DNA from: Pseudomonadota bacterium
Lineage (GTDB): Bacteria; Pseudomonadota; Gammaproteobacteria; Burkholderiales; Rhodocyclaceae
Direction of reading: 5' to 3'
DNA length: 64,000 bases
Assembly: GCA_018241725.1 (NCBI GenBank)
Contig: JAFEDI010000103.1
Location: 124,001 to 188,000, forward strand
This document shows positions 38,289 through 47,916 of this stretch, piece after piece (position 1 is the first letter of the stretch; every line of letters starts with the position of its first letter). A model generated the notes under the pieces. That model had not been told where the DNA came from. It ran no database searches and saw only the letters and a program-made list of their open reading frames with translations. Both the position numbers and the translations under genes were made by a program.

Positions 38289-41200
38289 TTACAGCAGCAC
38301 GCGCTCGATGCCGCCGCTGTTGGCCTTCGCCACGTAGTCGGCCATCCAGTTCTCGCCGAGGATGTGCTTGGCCATTTCGACAACGATGTAGTCGGCATCC
38401 ACGCCGCCGGCATCGTTGGCGTAGCGCGACAGGCCCTGCAGGCAGCTCGGGCAGGAGGTGAGAATCTTCACCTGGGCGGTGGCATCGGCGCCGCGCAGCT
38501 TCTCGGCCCCCTTCTCGATCTCCTCCTGCTTGCGGAAACGCACCTGCGTCGAGATGTCCGGGCGGGACACCGCCAGCGTGCCGGATTCCCCGCAGCAGCG
38601 GTCGGACAAATCCACCCGCGTCCCCATCAGCTCGTTGGCCACCTTGATGCCGGAATGGATCTTCATCGGGGTATGGCAGGGCTCGTGGTACATGTAGCGG
38701 GTACCGGTGATGCCGTCGAGCTTGAGACCCTTCTCCATCAGGTACTCGTGGATGTCGAGCAGGCGGCAGCCTGGGAAGATCTTCTCGAACTGGTACTTCT
38801 GCAACTGGTCCATGCAGGTGCCGCAGGACACGATCACCGTCTTGATGTCGAGATAGTTGAGTGTGTTGGCGACCCGGTGGAACAGCACCCGGTTGTCGGT
38901 GGTGATCTGCTGCCCCTTGTCGTCCTCGCCCGCAGAACTCTGCGGATAGCCGCAGCACAGGTAGCCCGGCGGCAGCACGGTGGTGGCGCCGACCTGGTAG
39001 AGCATGGCCTGGGTGGCCAGACCGACCTGGCTGAAGAGGCGCTCCGAACCGCAGCCCGGGAAGTAGAACACCGCGTCCGACTCGTCGCGCTTGACCTGCG
39101 GGTTGCGGATCACCGGGACGATGGCGTCATCCTCGATGTCCAGCAGCGCGCGGGACGTGCGCTTGGGCAGACCGCCCGGCATCGGCTTGTTGATGAAATG
39201 GATCACCTGGGCCTTGATGGTCGGCTTGCCGAGGGTGGCCGGCGGATGCTGGACCTGGTCCTGGATCAGTCCGAGGGACTTGCCGACGGCATGGCCGAGG
39301 CGCTGGGCCTTGTAGCCGAGGCCGATCATGCCGGCGCGAATGGTCTTGATCGTCGCCGGATCGGTAGCGGTCAGGAAGGCCATCGCCGCGGCCTTGCCGG
39401 GGTTGAAGGACTTCTTGCCCTGCTCGCGCAGCAGGTTGCGCATCTTGATCGACACGTCGCCGAAGTCGATGTCCACCGGGCAGGGCTTCTCGCACTTGTG
39501 GCACACCGTGCAGTGGTCGGCCACGTCCTCGAACTCGGCCCAGTGGGCAAGCGAAACGCCGCGGCGGGTCTGCTCCTCGTACAGGAAGGCCTCGATCAGC
39601 AGCGAGGTGCTGAGGATCTTGTTGCGCGGGCTGTACAGCAGGTTGGCGCGCGGCACGTGGGTCGAGCACACCGGCTTGCACTTGCCGCAGCGCAGGCAGT
39701 CCTTGATGTCATGGGAGATCTCGCCGATGGCGGTCTGCTCCATGATCAGGGATTCATGCCCCATCAGGTTGAAGCTGGGCGTGTAGGCATTTTCGAGGTT
39801 GCCGCCGCGCATCAGCTTGCCGCGGTTGAAGCGGCCTTCCGGGTCCACCTTCTGCTTGTAGTCCCAGAAGTTGGCCATCTCGGCGTCGGTCAGGTAGTCG
39901 AGCTTGGTGATGCCGATACCGTGCTCGCCGGAGATCACGCCGTCCAGCGAACGGGCCAGCTCCATGATGCGGTCGACGGCCTTGTTGGCGGTCTGCAGCA
40001 TCTCGTAGTTGTCGGAGTTCACCGGGATGTTGGTGTGCACATTACCGTCGCCGGCGTGCATGTGCAGCGCCACGAAGACGCGGCCGCGCAGCACCTGCTT
40101 GTGCAGCTTCTTGATGCCCTCGCGCACCGGGCCGAACAGCTGGCCATCGAAAATCTTGTCGAGGCGCGGCTTGAGTTCGTTCTTCCAGCTGGTGCGGACG
40201 GAATAGTCCTGCAGGCGGTGGAACAGCTTCGGGTTGGCAGCGCGGTTGCTCAGCTCGCCAGCAACGATGCCGTAGGAGACGAAGCTCGGCTCTGCCAGTT
40301 CCAGCGGCGTGTCGAGGTTGTCGAGCAGCCATTCCCAGCGCAGGCGCACCGCCTCCACGTAGTTGATGGCAGCCTCGCGGCGATCGCCGATCAGCTCGTC
40401 GCGGGAGATCGTCGCGTCGCCGGTGTCCAGCGGCAGCTCGCCCTGCAGGTATTCCTTCAGCGCGTCGCACAGGGCCAGTTTGTTCTGCGTGGACAGCTCG
40501 ATGTTGATGCGCTCGATGCCGTCGCAGTAATCGCCCATCCGCGGCAGCGGGATCACCACGTCCTCGTTCACCTTGAAGGCGTTGGTGTGGCGGGAGATCG
40601 CCGCGGTGCGCGAACGGTCGAGCCAGAACTTCTTGCGCTGCTCGGGGCTGACCGCGATGAAGCCTTCGGCGCCGCGGGTGTTGGTCATGCGGATCACTTC
40701 GGAGGCGGCGGTCATCACCGCCGCTTCATCGTGGCCGACGATGTCGCCGATCAGCACCATCTTGGGCCGCCCGTGGCGCTTGGCCTTGGTGGTGTAGCCC
40801 ACCGCCTTCACATAGCGCTCGTCCAGGTGCTCCAGGCCGGCCAGCAGCACGCCGGCGGCGTTGCCGGCACCGCCCGGCTTGAAGTAGTCGGTGATCTCGA
40901 CGATCGCCGGCACCGCCTCGCGGACCTGGCCGAAGAACTCCAGGCACACCGTGCGGGTCACCGGCGGCATCTTGTGCAGCACCCAGCGGGACGCCACGAT
41001 CAGGCCGTCGGTGCCTTCCTTCTGCACCCCCGGCACACCGCCGAGGAACTTGTCGGTGACGTCCTTGCCGAGTCCGTCCTTGCGGCAGGCCGCGCCTGGC
41101 ATCGTCAGGATCTCTTCGGAGATCGGCTTGTAGCTCTTGGCGTCGAAGCGCTTCAGGCGGAACTGGACGGTTTCCTGCTCGTGGATCTTGCCGAAGTTGT

Positions 41201-42167
41201 GGTTGAGGCGCTCCACCTCCAGCCAGTTGCCGTCCGGCGTGACCATCTTCCACCAGGCCAGGTTGTCCAACGCAGTGCCCCACAGCACGGCCTTCTTGCC
41301 GCCGGCGTTCATCGCGATGTTACCGCCGATGCACGACGCGCTGGCCGAAGTCGGGTCCACCGCAAAGACGCGGCCGGCCAGGGATGCAGCTTCCGACACC
41401 CGGTCGGTAACGACGCCAGCGCCGGTGCGGATGGTGGCGTAAGGCTCGGTGTGGCCGGGCAGCACCACCTCCTCGACCGGCCCCAGGGAAATCAGCTTTT
41501 CGGTGTTGATGACCACCGACCTGGCGTCCAGCGGCACGGCGCCGCCGGTGTAGCCGGTGCCGCCCCCGCGCGGGATGATGGTCAGGCCGAGCTCGATGCA
41601 GCTCTTCACCAGCGGCGCCATTTCCTCTTCGGTGTCCGGGTAGAGGACCACGAAGGGGTATTCGACGCGCCAGTCGGTGGCGTCGGTCACGTGGGACACG
41701 CGGGCATGGCCGTCGAAGCAGATATTGTCCTTGCGGGTGTGGCGGACGAGCTCGTGGCGCACCTTCCTGCGCAGCTCGGCGGTGTCATCGAACAGCTGCG
41801 CGAAGCGGTCCACCGCGGCGTTGGCGGCCTGGACCAAGCTGGCCACCTTGGCGCTGCGCTCCGGATCCTCGTCGCTGGATTCCTCGCGGCGCTTCTCCAC
41901 CTCGTGCAGGCGGTGGCGCAAAGCGCCGATCAGCGCACCGAGGCGGTCCCGGTTGTCGAGCAGATCGTCCTGCAGATAGGGATTGCGCTGGACGACCCAC
42001 ACATCTCCCAGCACCTCGTACAGCATCCGCGCAGAGCGGCCGGTGACACGCTCGGTGCGCAGGTCATCCAGCGTCCGCCAGGCCTCGGGGCCAAGCAGGC
42101 GAATGACAATCTCGCGATCCGAGAACGACGTGTAGTTGTAGGGAATTTCGCGCAGGCGTTGGGTCAT
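38289..42167 (-). CDS. Giant FAD-linked oxidase with Fe-S and CCG domains (DUF3683 type)
   Basis: A 1292-residue oxidoreductase. Residues ~1-150 match the DUF3683 N-terminal region ([20 protein letters not shown]). Next is a VAO-type FAD domain ([20 protein letters not shown]) and FAD-oxidase C-terminal domain ([24 protein letters not shown]). Two 4Fe-4S motifs follow: [11 protein letters not shown] and [11 protein letters not shown]. The end has two CCG domains ([27 protein letters not shown]) as in glycolate oxidase GlcF or lactate dehydrogenase subunits. It thus fuses what are usually separate flavin and Fe-S subunits. A 2-hydroxy acid such as lactate or glycolate is the likely electron donor, with quinones as acceptor. 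The ATG at 42167 was preferred to a TTG at 42200. Confidence 0.9.
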   Translation of the reverse strand: MTQRLREIPYNYTSFSDREIVIRLLGPEAWRTLDDLRTERVTGRSARMLYEVLGDVWVVQRNPYLQDDLLDNRDRLGALIGALRHRLHEVEKRREESSDEDPERSAKVASLVQAANAAVDRFAQLFDDTAELRRKVRHELVRHTRKDNICFDGHARVSHVTDATDWRVEYPFVVLYPDTEEEMAPLVKSCIELGLTIIPRGGGTGYTGGAVPLDARSVVINTEKLISLGPVEEVVLPGHTEPYATIRTGAGVVTDRVSEAASLAGRVFAVDPTSASASCIGGNIAMNAGGKKAVLWGTALDNLAWWKMVTPDGNWLEVERLNHNFGKIHEQETVQFRLKRFDAKSYKPISEEILTMPGAACRKDGLGKDVTDKFLGGVPGVQKEGTDGLIVASRWVLHKMPPVTRTVCLEFFGQVREAVPAIVEITDYFKPGGAGNAAGVLLAGLEHLDERYVKAVGYTTKAKRHGRPKMVLIGDIVGHDEAAVMTAASEVIRMTNTRGAEGFIAVSPEQRKKFWLDRSRTAAISRHTNAFKVNEDVVIPLPRMGDYCDGIERINIELSTQNKLALCDALKEYLQGELPLDTGDATISRDELIGDRREAAINYVEAVRLRWEWLLDNLDTPLELAEPSFVSYGIVAGELSNRAANPKLFHRLQDYSVRTSWKNELKPRLDKIFDGQLFGPVREGIKKLHKQVLRGRVFVALHMHAGDGNVHTNIPVNSDNYEMLQTANKAVDRIMELARSLDGVISGEHGIGITKLDYLTDAEMANFWDYKQKVDPEGRFNRGKLMRGGNLENAYTPSFNLMGHESLIMEQTAIGEISHDIKDCLRCGKCKPVCSTHVPRANLLYSPRNKILSTSLLIEAFLYEEQTRRGVSLAHWAEFEDVADHCTVCHKCEKPCPVDIDFGDVSIKMRNLLREQGKKSFNPGKAAAMAFLTATDPATIKTIRAGMIGLGYKAQRLGHAVGKSLGLIQDQVQHPPATLGKPTIKAQVIHFINKPMPGGLPKRTSRALLDIEDDAIVPVIRNPQVKRDESDAVFYFPGCGSERLFSQVGLATQAMLYQVGATTVLPPGYLCCGYPQSSAGEDDKGQQITTDNRVLFHRVANTLNYLDIKTVIVSCGTCMDQLQKYQFEKIFPGCRLLDIHEYLMEKGLKLDGITGTRYMYHEPCHTPMKIHSGIKVANELMGTRVDLSDRCCGESGTLAVSRPDISTQVRFRKQEEIEKGAEKLRGADATAQVKILTSCPSCLQGLSRYANDAGGVDADYIVVEMAKHILGENWMADYVAKANSGGIERVLL

Positions 42168-42294
42168 GGAACACACCGGAACCGACAGGGGAACTGCCAA
42201 TTGTATCCAATGGGAAGCGACGCCGGGGCGTCAAATCAATACCTTAACGCCTGTGGGGCCATTACCTGGCGGCCTGCCGGCCACAACCGCCCCC

Positions 42295-42332
42295 CTGAAA
42301 AACAACGAGGCCGGCACCCAACTACCGGCCTC
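42295..42332 (-). terminator. Terminator of the GDSL hydrolase gene
   Basis: Read on the minus strand, GAGGCCGG pairs with CCGGCCTC around a 10-base loop and is followed by GTTGTTTTTC. It begins 26 bases past the stop. Confidence 0.75.
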
Positions 42333-42358
42333 GATCGTCACTTTCGCAGCTGCGGATG

Positions 42359-43351
42359 TCAGGTTGCGCACCGGCCGCGGTACCGAGTCCTCACCAGCAG
42401 CACCAGGCCAACTCCCAGCAGCGCCACCGTACCCGGCTCCGGGATACCCAGCGCCGACAGCGCCAGCACGCCGGCACGAACCTGGACGATCTGCGTCGGG
42501 TGGATCCCGTCGGCGAACACCGAGTCGCTGCACGCTGGCGCATTCTGTGCAAAACACGGATAGAGCGCATTGCTGAGGCCGAAACGCTGGCCACCGGAAT
42601 TGGTATCGGCGACGACATCCTCGAGCATGCTGAACAGGTCGACCTCGGCGACATTCACCGCGAAGATCTGGCGCAGGTTATCGAGCGCCGTGTCGAGCAG
42701 CGCATCGTAGTACTTACTCACCTCCGTCGCTGCACTACCCTTACCGCCGAGGTTCATCTCGGGCGTCAGACCGAGATCCGTGACGTTGGCGATCAGGAAA
42801 TTACGCGCGCCGCTACTGATGAAATATCCCAGCGACTTGGTCAGGTTGCTAAGCACCGTGTCGGCCACCGACTGGCGGAAGGCCACGTCGGCCACCGTAC
42901 TGCCACTGTTGGTACGCACCGCGTCGAGCAGGTCATTGGAGCCGATCCCGATCACGTAAAGGGCGTTCGGATCCGCCGCTCCGCCCGTCGTCGGCGCCCA
43001 CTGCCCGAAAACCTGCGACAACAGACCAGTACCGGGCCCCGCATGGCCGTCGGCGCCGGACAGGGCGCCACCCCATGCATAGTTGTTGCCGCCTTGCCGC
43101 CAGGCCGTGGAATCGGCAGGCAGTCCCAGCCCCGCCGCAACCCTCTCGGTCCATACCGGTCCGTCGGAGAAGCGGCCCTGATAGTAGGGGGGCGGCGGGT
43201 AGGTTCCATTGGTCGCCGAATAGACGTTACCCGTATCGGACAGGCTGTCGCCGAAGAAATAGACGCTGGAATAGCTCGCTTCGGCGGCGAAAGCCGCCGT
43301 CGTCAGGCACAGGGCGGCAAGGCCGCGGGACAGTCGCTTGGACCAGGACAT
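42359..43351 (-). CDS. PEP-CTERM-anchored GDSL/SGNH esterase
   Basis: A 330-residue exported hydrolase. The start ATG 43351 (GGGGA upstream) gives a signal peptide (RLSRGLAALCLTTAAFA). The catalytic Ser is in FFGDSLSDTGN, block II/III are GGNNYAWGGA and IGIGSNDLLDA, and the catalytic Asp-His pair is DGIHPTQ. The C-terminus is a sorting signal: the IPEPGTVALLGVGLVLLV motif, a hydrophobic helix, then Arg-rich RTRYRGR. PEP-CTERM proteins are processed by exosortase and often accompany exopolysaccharide. No exosortase gene is in the window. It should act as a secreted lipase or esterase. Confidence 0.92.
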   Translation of the reverse strand: MSWSKRLSRGLAALCLTTAAFAAEASYSSVYFFGDSLSDTGNVYSATNGTYPPPPYYQGRFSDGPVWTERVAAGLGLPADSTAWRQGGNNYAWGGALSGADGHAGPGTGLLSQVFGQWAPTTGGAADPNALYVIGIGSNDLLDAVRTNSGSTVADVAFRQSVADTVLSNLTKSLGYFISSGARNFLIANVTDLGLTPEMNLGGKGSAATEVSKYYDALLDTALDNLRQIFAVNVAEVDLFSMLEDVVADTNSGGQRFGLSNALYPCFAQNAPACSDSVFADGIHPTQIVQVRAGVLALSALGIPEPGTVALLGVGLVLLVRTRYRGRCAT

Positions 43352-43605
43352 GGGGTTCCCCTCATTGGTTCGAGTTCTTGGTGGAAAACCGGTGTCGCTG
43401 GAGCTTGGCGGGGACATCGGCCGAAGAACCACCACCAGCCTTTCCACGCCGCGAAACCGGGCGACGCGATGCCAAGCAAATAAAATACCAAGCGTGAGAA
43501 AATCCCTTTACATCAAACGTTCACATCCCCTTCAACAATCATTCTCAATTAATTCCTTAAGCATATGTAAGATTTCCCGACACCATTCAACCGGCGGCGC
43601 TTGGC

Positions 43606-43956
43606 TCAGCAGGCCGCCTGCACCGCCACCTCAATCCGCCAACCCGGCTTGGCCAGGCGCACCACCTGCACGCAGGCGCGGACCGGTGCGGTACCTGCCG
43701 GCAACCAGGCATCCCAGACTGCGTTCACCGCGTCGTAATCCGCCATGTCCACCAGGTACAGGGTCGCCATCAGCAGGCGATCCTTGCCGCTGCCGGCCTG
43801 GACAAGGAAGTTCTCGAGGCTGGCCAGCATCGCGGCGGTCTGCGCGGTGATATCGGCATGCTCGTCGGGCGGCACCTCGACGCAATGCACGACGCCGTTG
43901 TGGATCGTGTAGTCGGAATAGCGCGGCGTGGTGCCGGCACGCTGGATCGGGGTCAT
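43606..43956 (-). CDS. RidA/YjgF-family enamine/imine deaminase
   Basis: A 116-residue small cytosolic protein of the RidA family, which hydrolyses reactive 2-aminoacrylate and related imines released by PLP enzymes. The family core is PVRACVQV, with the key Arg, and the final strand WRIEVAVQA has the conserved Glu. The Shine-Dalgarno GGAG is 8 bases before the ATG. It is divergent from ilvA with 97 bases between starts, and threonine dehydratase is the classic source of such imines. It is one of several RidA subgroups, so activity may be on a different imine. Confidence 0.88.
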   Translation of the reverse strand: MTPIQRAGTTPRYSDYTIHNGVVHCVEVPPDEHADITAQTAAMLASLENFLVQAGSGKDRLLMATLYLVDMADYDAVNAVWDAWLPAGTAPVRACVQVVRLAKPGWRIEVAVQAAC

Positions 43957-44053
43957 GGAAAGCTCCGCGGAGTCAAAGGACGCAATGTTGCAGCGCGGCG
44001 CCTCCGGCTGCTACCCTTTGTTGCTTCCCCAGCCGAAGCAAAGGTCTTGTGTC

Positions 44054-45574
44054 ATGAGCGCGCAGCATCCGGACTACCTCCAGAAGATCCTTACCGCCCA
44101 GGTCTACGACGTCGCGATCGAGACGCCCCTCGACCCGGCGCCCAACCTGTCGGCGCGAATTCACAACAGGATCTTCCTGAAGCGCGAGGACATGCAGCCG
44201 GTGTTCAGCTTCAAGCTGCGCGGTGCCTACAACAAGATGGCCAGCCTCAGCCCGGCAGCCCTCAAGCGCGGCGTGATCTGCGCCTCCGCCGGCAACCACG
44301 CCCAGGGCGTCGCCCTGTCGGCAAAGAAGCTCGGCACGCGGGCGGTCATCGTGATGCCCACCACCACGCCGGCAATCAAGATCGACGCAGTCAAACGCCA
44401 CGGTGGCGAAGTGGTGCTGGCCGGCGAGAGCTATTCCGACGCCTACGGCCACGCCAAGGAACTCGAAAAGGCCGAAAAGCTCACCTTCGTCCACCCCTAC
44501 GACGACGTGGAAGTGATCGCCGGCCAGGGCACCATCGGCATGGAGATCCTGCGCCAGCACCCCAAGCCCATCCAGGCGATCTTCTGTGCGGTCGGTGGGG
44601 GCGGCCTGCTCGCCGGCGTGGCTGCCTACGTCAAACGGGTGCGCCCCGAAATCAAGGTTATCGGCGTCGAAACGGTGGACTCCGACGCCATGGCGCGCTC
44701 CCTCGCCGGCACCGAGCGCGTTGTGCTCGACAGCGTCGGCCTCTTCGCTGACGGTACCGCCGTCAAGCAAGTCGGCGTAGAAACGTTACGCGTGTGCCGG
44801 GAGTATGTGGACGAGATCGTTCTGGTGGATAACGACGCGATCTGCGCCGCCATCAAGGACGTCTTCGAAGACACCCGTTCGATTCTGGAACCCTCCGGCG
44901 CATTGGCCCTGGCCGGCGCCAAGGAATACGCCAAGCGCCACGCCCTGAAGGACAAGACCCTGGTCGCGGTGGCCTCCGGCGCCAACATGAATTTCGACCG
45001 CCTGCGCTTCGTCGCCGAAAGGGCCGAAGTCGGCGAGCAGCGCGAAGCCGTGCTGGCCGTCACCATCCCCGAGAAGCCCGGCTCCTTCAAGAAGTTCTGC
45101 AACCTGCTCGGCAACCGCAACATCACCGAATTCAACTACCGCTACGCAGATGCGCAGAAAGCCCACATCTTCGTCGGGGTCGGCGTACACAACCGTGCCG
45201 AGGGCGGGCGTATCACCGAGCTGCTGCAGCGCCACGAGCTGCCCTGCCTGGACCTCACCGACGACGAGATGGCCAAGAGCCACATCCGCTACATGGTCGG
45301 CGGTCACGCCCCGCAGGCGGACAACGAGGTGCTGTACCGCTTCGTGTTCCCGGAACGCCCGGGCGCGCTGCTCAACTTCCTCGAAACCCTGCGCTCCGAC
45401 TGGAACATCAGCCTGTTCCACTACCGCAACCACGGCGCCGACTTCGGCCGCGTGCTGGTCGGCATGCAGGTGCCACCGTCCGACCGTGAAGCCTTCCAGG
45501 GCTTCCTGGGGCGGCTCGGTTACGAGTACGTGGACGAAACCGCCAACCCGGTCTACCGGATGTTCCTCGGCTGA
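44054..45574 (+). CDS. ilvA: Threonine dehydratase, biosynthetic (IlvA)
   Basis: A 506-residue PLP enzyme turning threonine into 2-oxobutanoate, the first step to isoleucine. The PLP Lys is Lys54 in SFKLRGAYNKMA, the Asn/glycine phosphate site is SAGNHAQGVAL, and the glycine loop is AVGGGGLLAGVAAYVK. The C-terminal ~170 residues hold two ACT-like regulatory domains (VTIPEKPGSFKKFCNLLG; FVFPERPGALLNFLETLRSDWNISLFHYRNHG, here only parts quoted), so feedback inhibition by isoleucine is expected. The start is ATG 44054. RidA is the divergent neighbour. Confidence 0.95.
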   Translation: MSAQHPDYLQKILTAQVYDVAIETPLDPAPNLSARIHNRIFLKREDMQPVFSFKLRGAYNKMASLSPAALKRGVICASAGNHAQGVALSAKKLGTRAVIVMPTTTPAIKIDAVKRHGGEVVLAGESYSDAYGHAKELEKAEKLTFVHPYDDVEVIAGQGTIGMEILRQHPKPIQAIFCAVGGGGLLAGVAAYVKRVRPEIKVIGVETVDSDAMARSLAGTERVVLDSVGLFADGTAVKQVGVETLRVCREYVDEIVLVDNDAICAAIKDVFEDTRSILEPSGALALAGAKEYAKRHALKDKTLVAVASGANMNFDRLRFVAERAEVGEQREAVLAVTIPEKPGSFKKFCNLLGNRNITEFNYRYADAQKAHIFVGVGVHNRAEGGRITELLQRHELPCLDLTDDEMAKSHIRYMVGGHAPQADNEVLYRFVFPERPGALLNFLETLRSDWNISLFHYRNHGADFGRVLVGMQVPPSDREAFQGFLGRLGYEYVDETANPVYRMFLG

Positions 45575-45609
45575 AAATCTCCGGGCCGGCCTGCTCCCGG
45601 CACATCGGT

Positions 45610-45633
45610 GCCAGCCCCCGCTGCGGGGCTGGC
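45610..45633. terminator. Possible bidirectional terminator hairpin
   Basis: GCCAGCCCC pairs with GGGGCTGGC around loop CGCTGC, between the convergent ilvA and epimerase genes. No T run follows on either strand. Confidence 0.45.
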
Positions 45634-45646
45634 CCGCGATACCGGG

Positions 45647-46684
45647 TTAATCGCGGCCGACGGCCAGATGCTCACAGTGCCAGTCCAGCGCCTGCCGGAT
45701 GCCTGTTTCGAAGGGCGTGGCGGGCGTCCAGCGCAGGCGCGCCGCCGCCTTTTCCGTCGAATAGATGAAGCAGTGGCCGAATGACTTGACCACCGCCGTG
45801 GTGATCAGCGGCTCGCCGCCGATGCCGATCTTCGCCACCCCCTCCAGCAGCGCCGCAAGCCCGTACATCAGCCAGTACGGCAGCTTGATCACCCGATACC
45901 TGAGCCCGAAGCGCTCAGCGATGCGCGCACACAGATCGAGCATGCCGACCCGGGTCTCGGCGTCGAGGATGAGGAAATCCTCGTTGTCGGCGGCGGGATT
46001 CCCCAGCGCCTGCAGCATGGCATCGACCAGATCCTCGACATAGATGAAGCCCAGCGGATAGCTGTTGGGACTCCACAGCGGCAGAAAGCCGCTCTCCAGC
46101 TGCTCCAGCACTGAAGGCAGCAGGGCCCGGTCGCCCGGCCCATAGACCCAGCCCGGATAGATGATCGTCGATACCAGCCCGCGGGCCTGATAGTCCTTCA
46201 CGACCCGCGTCCCGGCGATCTTGGTGTCCGCGTATTTCTCGTTCCAGGCCGCATGCGGCGTGGCCTCGGTGACAACCTCCCCTGCTCTCGGCAGACCAAA
46301 CACATCGGCAGTGCTGACGTAAACGAACTTGGCGATGCCATGCCGCAAGGCCAGTTCGCACATGTTCTCGGTGCCGCTCACATTGGCCGCGCGGTAGGCA
46401 TCCCAGGACGCCTCGGTGCTGACCATCGCCGCCACGTGGAACACATAGCGCACCCCGTCGAAGGCCGCCTCGAGGGACTCCTTGACGGCGATGTCGCCTT
46501 CGACGATCTCCAGCCGGCCGTTCGCCGACGCATCCAGCCCGATTTCCTTCAACAGCGGGTTGTTCGCGCTGCGGACCAGGATGCGCACCCGGTAGCCCTC
46601 CCGCAGCAGACGCCGGGCCAGCGCCCCGCCGACGAAGCCGGTGGCACCGGTCACCAGCGCAAGAGTGTTTTCGACAGGCTCCAA
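45647..46684 (-). CDS. NAD-dependent epimerase/dehydratase (extended SDR)
   Basis: A 345-residue Rossmann oxidoreductase. The NAD loop is VTGATGFVGGALARRLL, and the active-site Tyr-Lys is in EKYADTKIAG, with the Ser/Thr partner in FVYVSTADVFG. It is closest in style to dihydroflavonol-4-reductase, 3-beta-hydroxysteroid and HpnA-like epimerases. It starts with TTG at 46684, supported by GGGAG six bases upstream. It is 31 bases downstream of the sterol-desaturase-family gene, so both may act on one lipid or lipid-linked sugar. The substrate is unknown. Confidence 0.85.
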   Translation of the reverse strand: MEPVENTLALVTGATGFVGGALARRLLREGYRVRILVRSANNPLLKEIGLDASANGRLEIVEGDIAVKESLEAAFDGVRYVFHVAAMVSTEASWDAYRAANVSGTENMCELALRHGIAKFVYVSTADVFGLPRAGEVVTEATPHAAWNEKYADTKIAGTRVVKDYQARGLVSTIIYPGWVYGPGDRALLPSVLEQLESGFLPLWSPNSYPLGFIYVEDLVDAMLQALGNPAADNEDFLILDAETRVGMLDLCARIAERFGLRYRVIKLPYWLMYGLAALLEGVAKIGIGGEPLITTAVVKSFGHCFIYSTEKAAARLRWTPATPFETGIRQALDWHCEHLAVGRD

Positions 46685-46715
46685 GGCTTACTCCCGGATT
46701 GTGGTTTGCATTCGA

Positions 46716-47525
46716 TCAAGCCTGCGCCGACTGCGCCCGGCCCTTTTCAGCCGTCGGCTCGGTCAGCCGGACACCCAGGAACAGGGACTTCATCGTGTAG
46801 TCCTCCATCAGGCCCAGGGGCCCCTTGTCGGGCACATCGTCCGAATCGATATAGGTGCCGAAGAGGTGATCCCAGATCGAGAAATAGAAGCCGTAATTGG
46901 AATTCCCGTAGGCCATGTCCCGATGGTGATGGATGAAGTGCATCCGCGGCGTGACCAGGAACCACTCCAGCTGCCGTACGAAGGGCAGACGCAGGTTCGA
47001 GTGGGTCAGGTGCTCGCTGGCCATCTGGATGAACAGCAGGATGAAGAAGGCCGTGTGGCTTTCGGTCAGCAGGAAGAGCGGCGCCATCAGTGCGCCGGGC
47101 GCCAAGATGAAGACCATGTCCATCGGCGTCCCGCGCATCCCCGAGAACCAGTTCAGGCTGCGGGCGGAGTGATGCATCGCGTGGATGCGCCACACCGCGC
47201 TGGAGTGCATCAGCCGATGGGCCCAGTAGCCGAGGAAATCGGTGGTGATCAGATAGACCAGGACCTGCGTCGTCACGCTCCAGCCGGCAACGGCCTGCCG
47301 CGCCGGAGCAGCCCACGCGTAGAGGCCATTGGCCACGGCGTTCAGGGCCGGCCCGAAGATCACATCCACCGCCCCTCCCAGGGCCAGTGCAACAGCCAGG
47401 AACCAGCGGTCGAAGGGCTCCACCGGCTGCGGCCCGTATTCGTCCATCGGGAAACGCCGGGCAAGCGCCCAGACGATGATCCCCAGCACGATGAAGGCGA
47501 GCAGTCTCAGCAACTCTTCAGGCAT
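46716..47525 (-). CDS. Sterol desaturase/fatty acid hydroxylase-family membrane enzyme
   Basis: A 269-residue diiron membrane hydroxylase. The histidine boxes are HRLMH, HAMHHS and HFIHHHRD with a more distant HLTHSN, placed between membrane helices as in the ERG3/FAH family. Four to five hydrophobic helices are visible (LLRLLAFIVLGIIVWAL; AFFILLFIQMAS). Oxygen-dependent C-H hydroxylation or desaturation of a lipid is expected. Bacterial members rarely act on sterols; carotenoid, hopanoid or fatty-acyl substrates are possible. It is next to an SDR enzyme and an SMR transporter. Confidence 0.88.
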   Translation of the reverse strand: MPEELLRLLAFIVLGIIVWALARRFPMDEYGPQPVEPFDRWFLAVALALGGAVDVIFGPALNAVANGLYAWAAPARQAVAGWSVTTQVLVYLITTDFLGYWAHRLMHSSAVWRIHAMHHSARSLNWFSGMRGTPMDMVFILAPGALMAPLFLLTESHTAFFILLFIQMASEHLTHSNLRLPFVRQLEWFLVTPRMHFIHHHRDMAYGNSNYGFYFSIWDHLFGTYIDSDDVPDKGPLGLMEDYTMKSLFLGVRLTEPTAEKGRAQSAQA

Positions 47526-47572
47526 CTTCAGCTCATGCTTCCTTCACGACGATCAACCCGGCTGCGCCCGTT

Positions 47573-47902
47573 TCAGTGCATCACCGACTTGGAAAACAGG
47601 TTAAGGACCAGTGCCCCCGCGGTAATCAGGCCGATCCCGATCACCGCGGCCAGATCGAGCTTCTGGTCGTACAGCAGCCAGCCGGCCACCGAAATCAGTA
47701 CCACGCCCACGCCGGACCAGATCGCATAGGCCACGCCGAGGTTGATCACCTGGATGGTCAGCGACAGGAAGTAGAAGGCTGACGCGTAACCGAGCACGAC
47801 GATCACCGACGGAAGCAGATGCGTGAATCCCTCCGACGCCTTCAGCGCCGAGGTCGCCAGAACCTCCGAAACGATCGCAATCCCAAGAAAAACCCAGTTC
47901 AT
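47573..47902 (-). CDS. Small multidrug resistance (SMR/EmrE-like) transporter
   Basis: A 109-residue, four-helix inner-membrane transporter. The essential membrane Glu is in [19 protein letters not shown], followed by the family helices [21 protein letters not shown] and [18 protein letters not shown] proteins work as antiparallel dimers exchanging protons for cationic drugs, guanidinium or polyamines. The subgroup looks like EmrE/QacE more than SugE. It is 14 bases after the chemoreceptor gene on the same strand. Confidence 0.92.
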   Translation of the reverse strand: MNWVFLGIAIVSEVLATSALKASEGFTHLLPSVIVVLGYASAFYFLSLTIQVINLGVAYAIWSGVGVVLISVAGWLLYDQKLDLAAVIGIGLITAGALVLNLFSKSVMH

Positions 47903-47916
47903 CCAAGCCCTTTACA

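Noticed and set aside
38364-42563. A 1399-codon frame on the plus strand opposite the FAD/Fe-S oxidase
   Set aside because: It is a GC-driven shadow: the minus-strand protein has complete family motifs, while the antisense translation is His/Ala/Val/Gly-rich with no domain.
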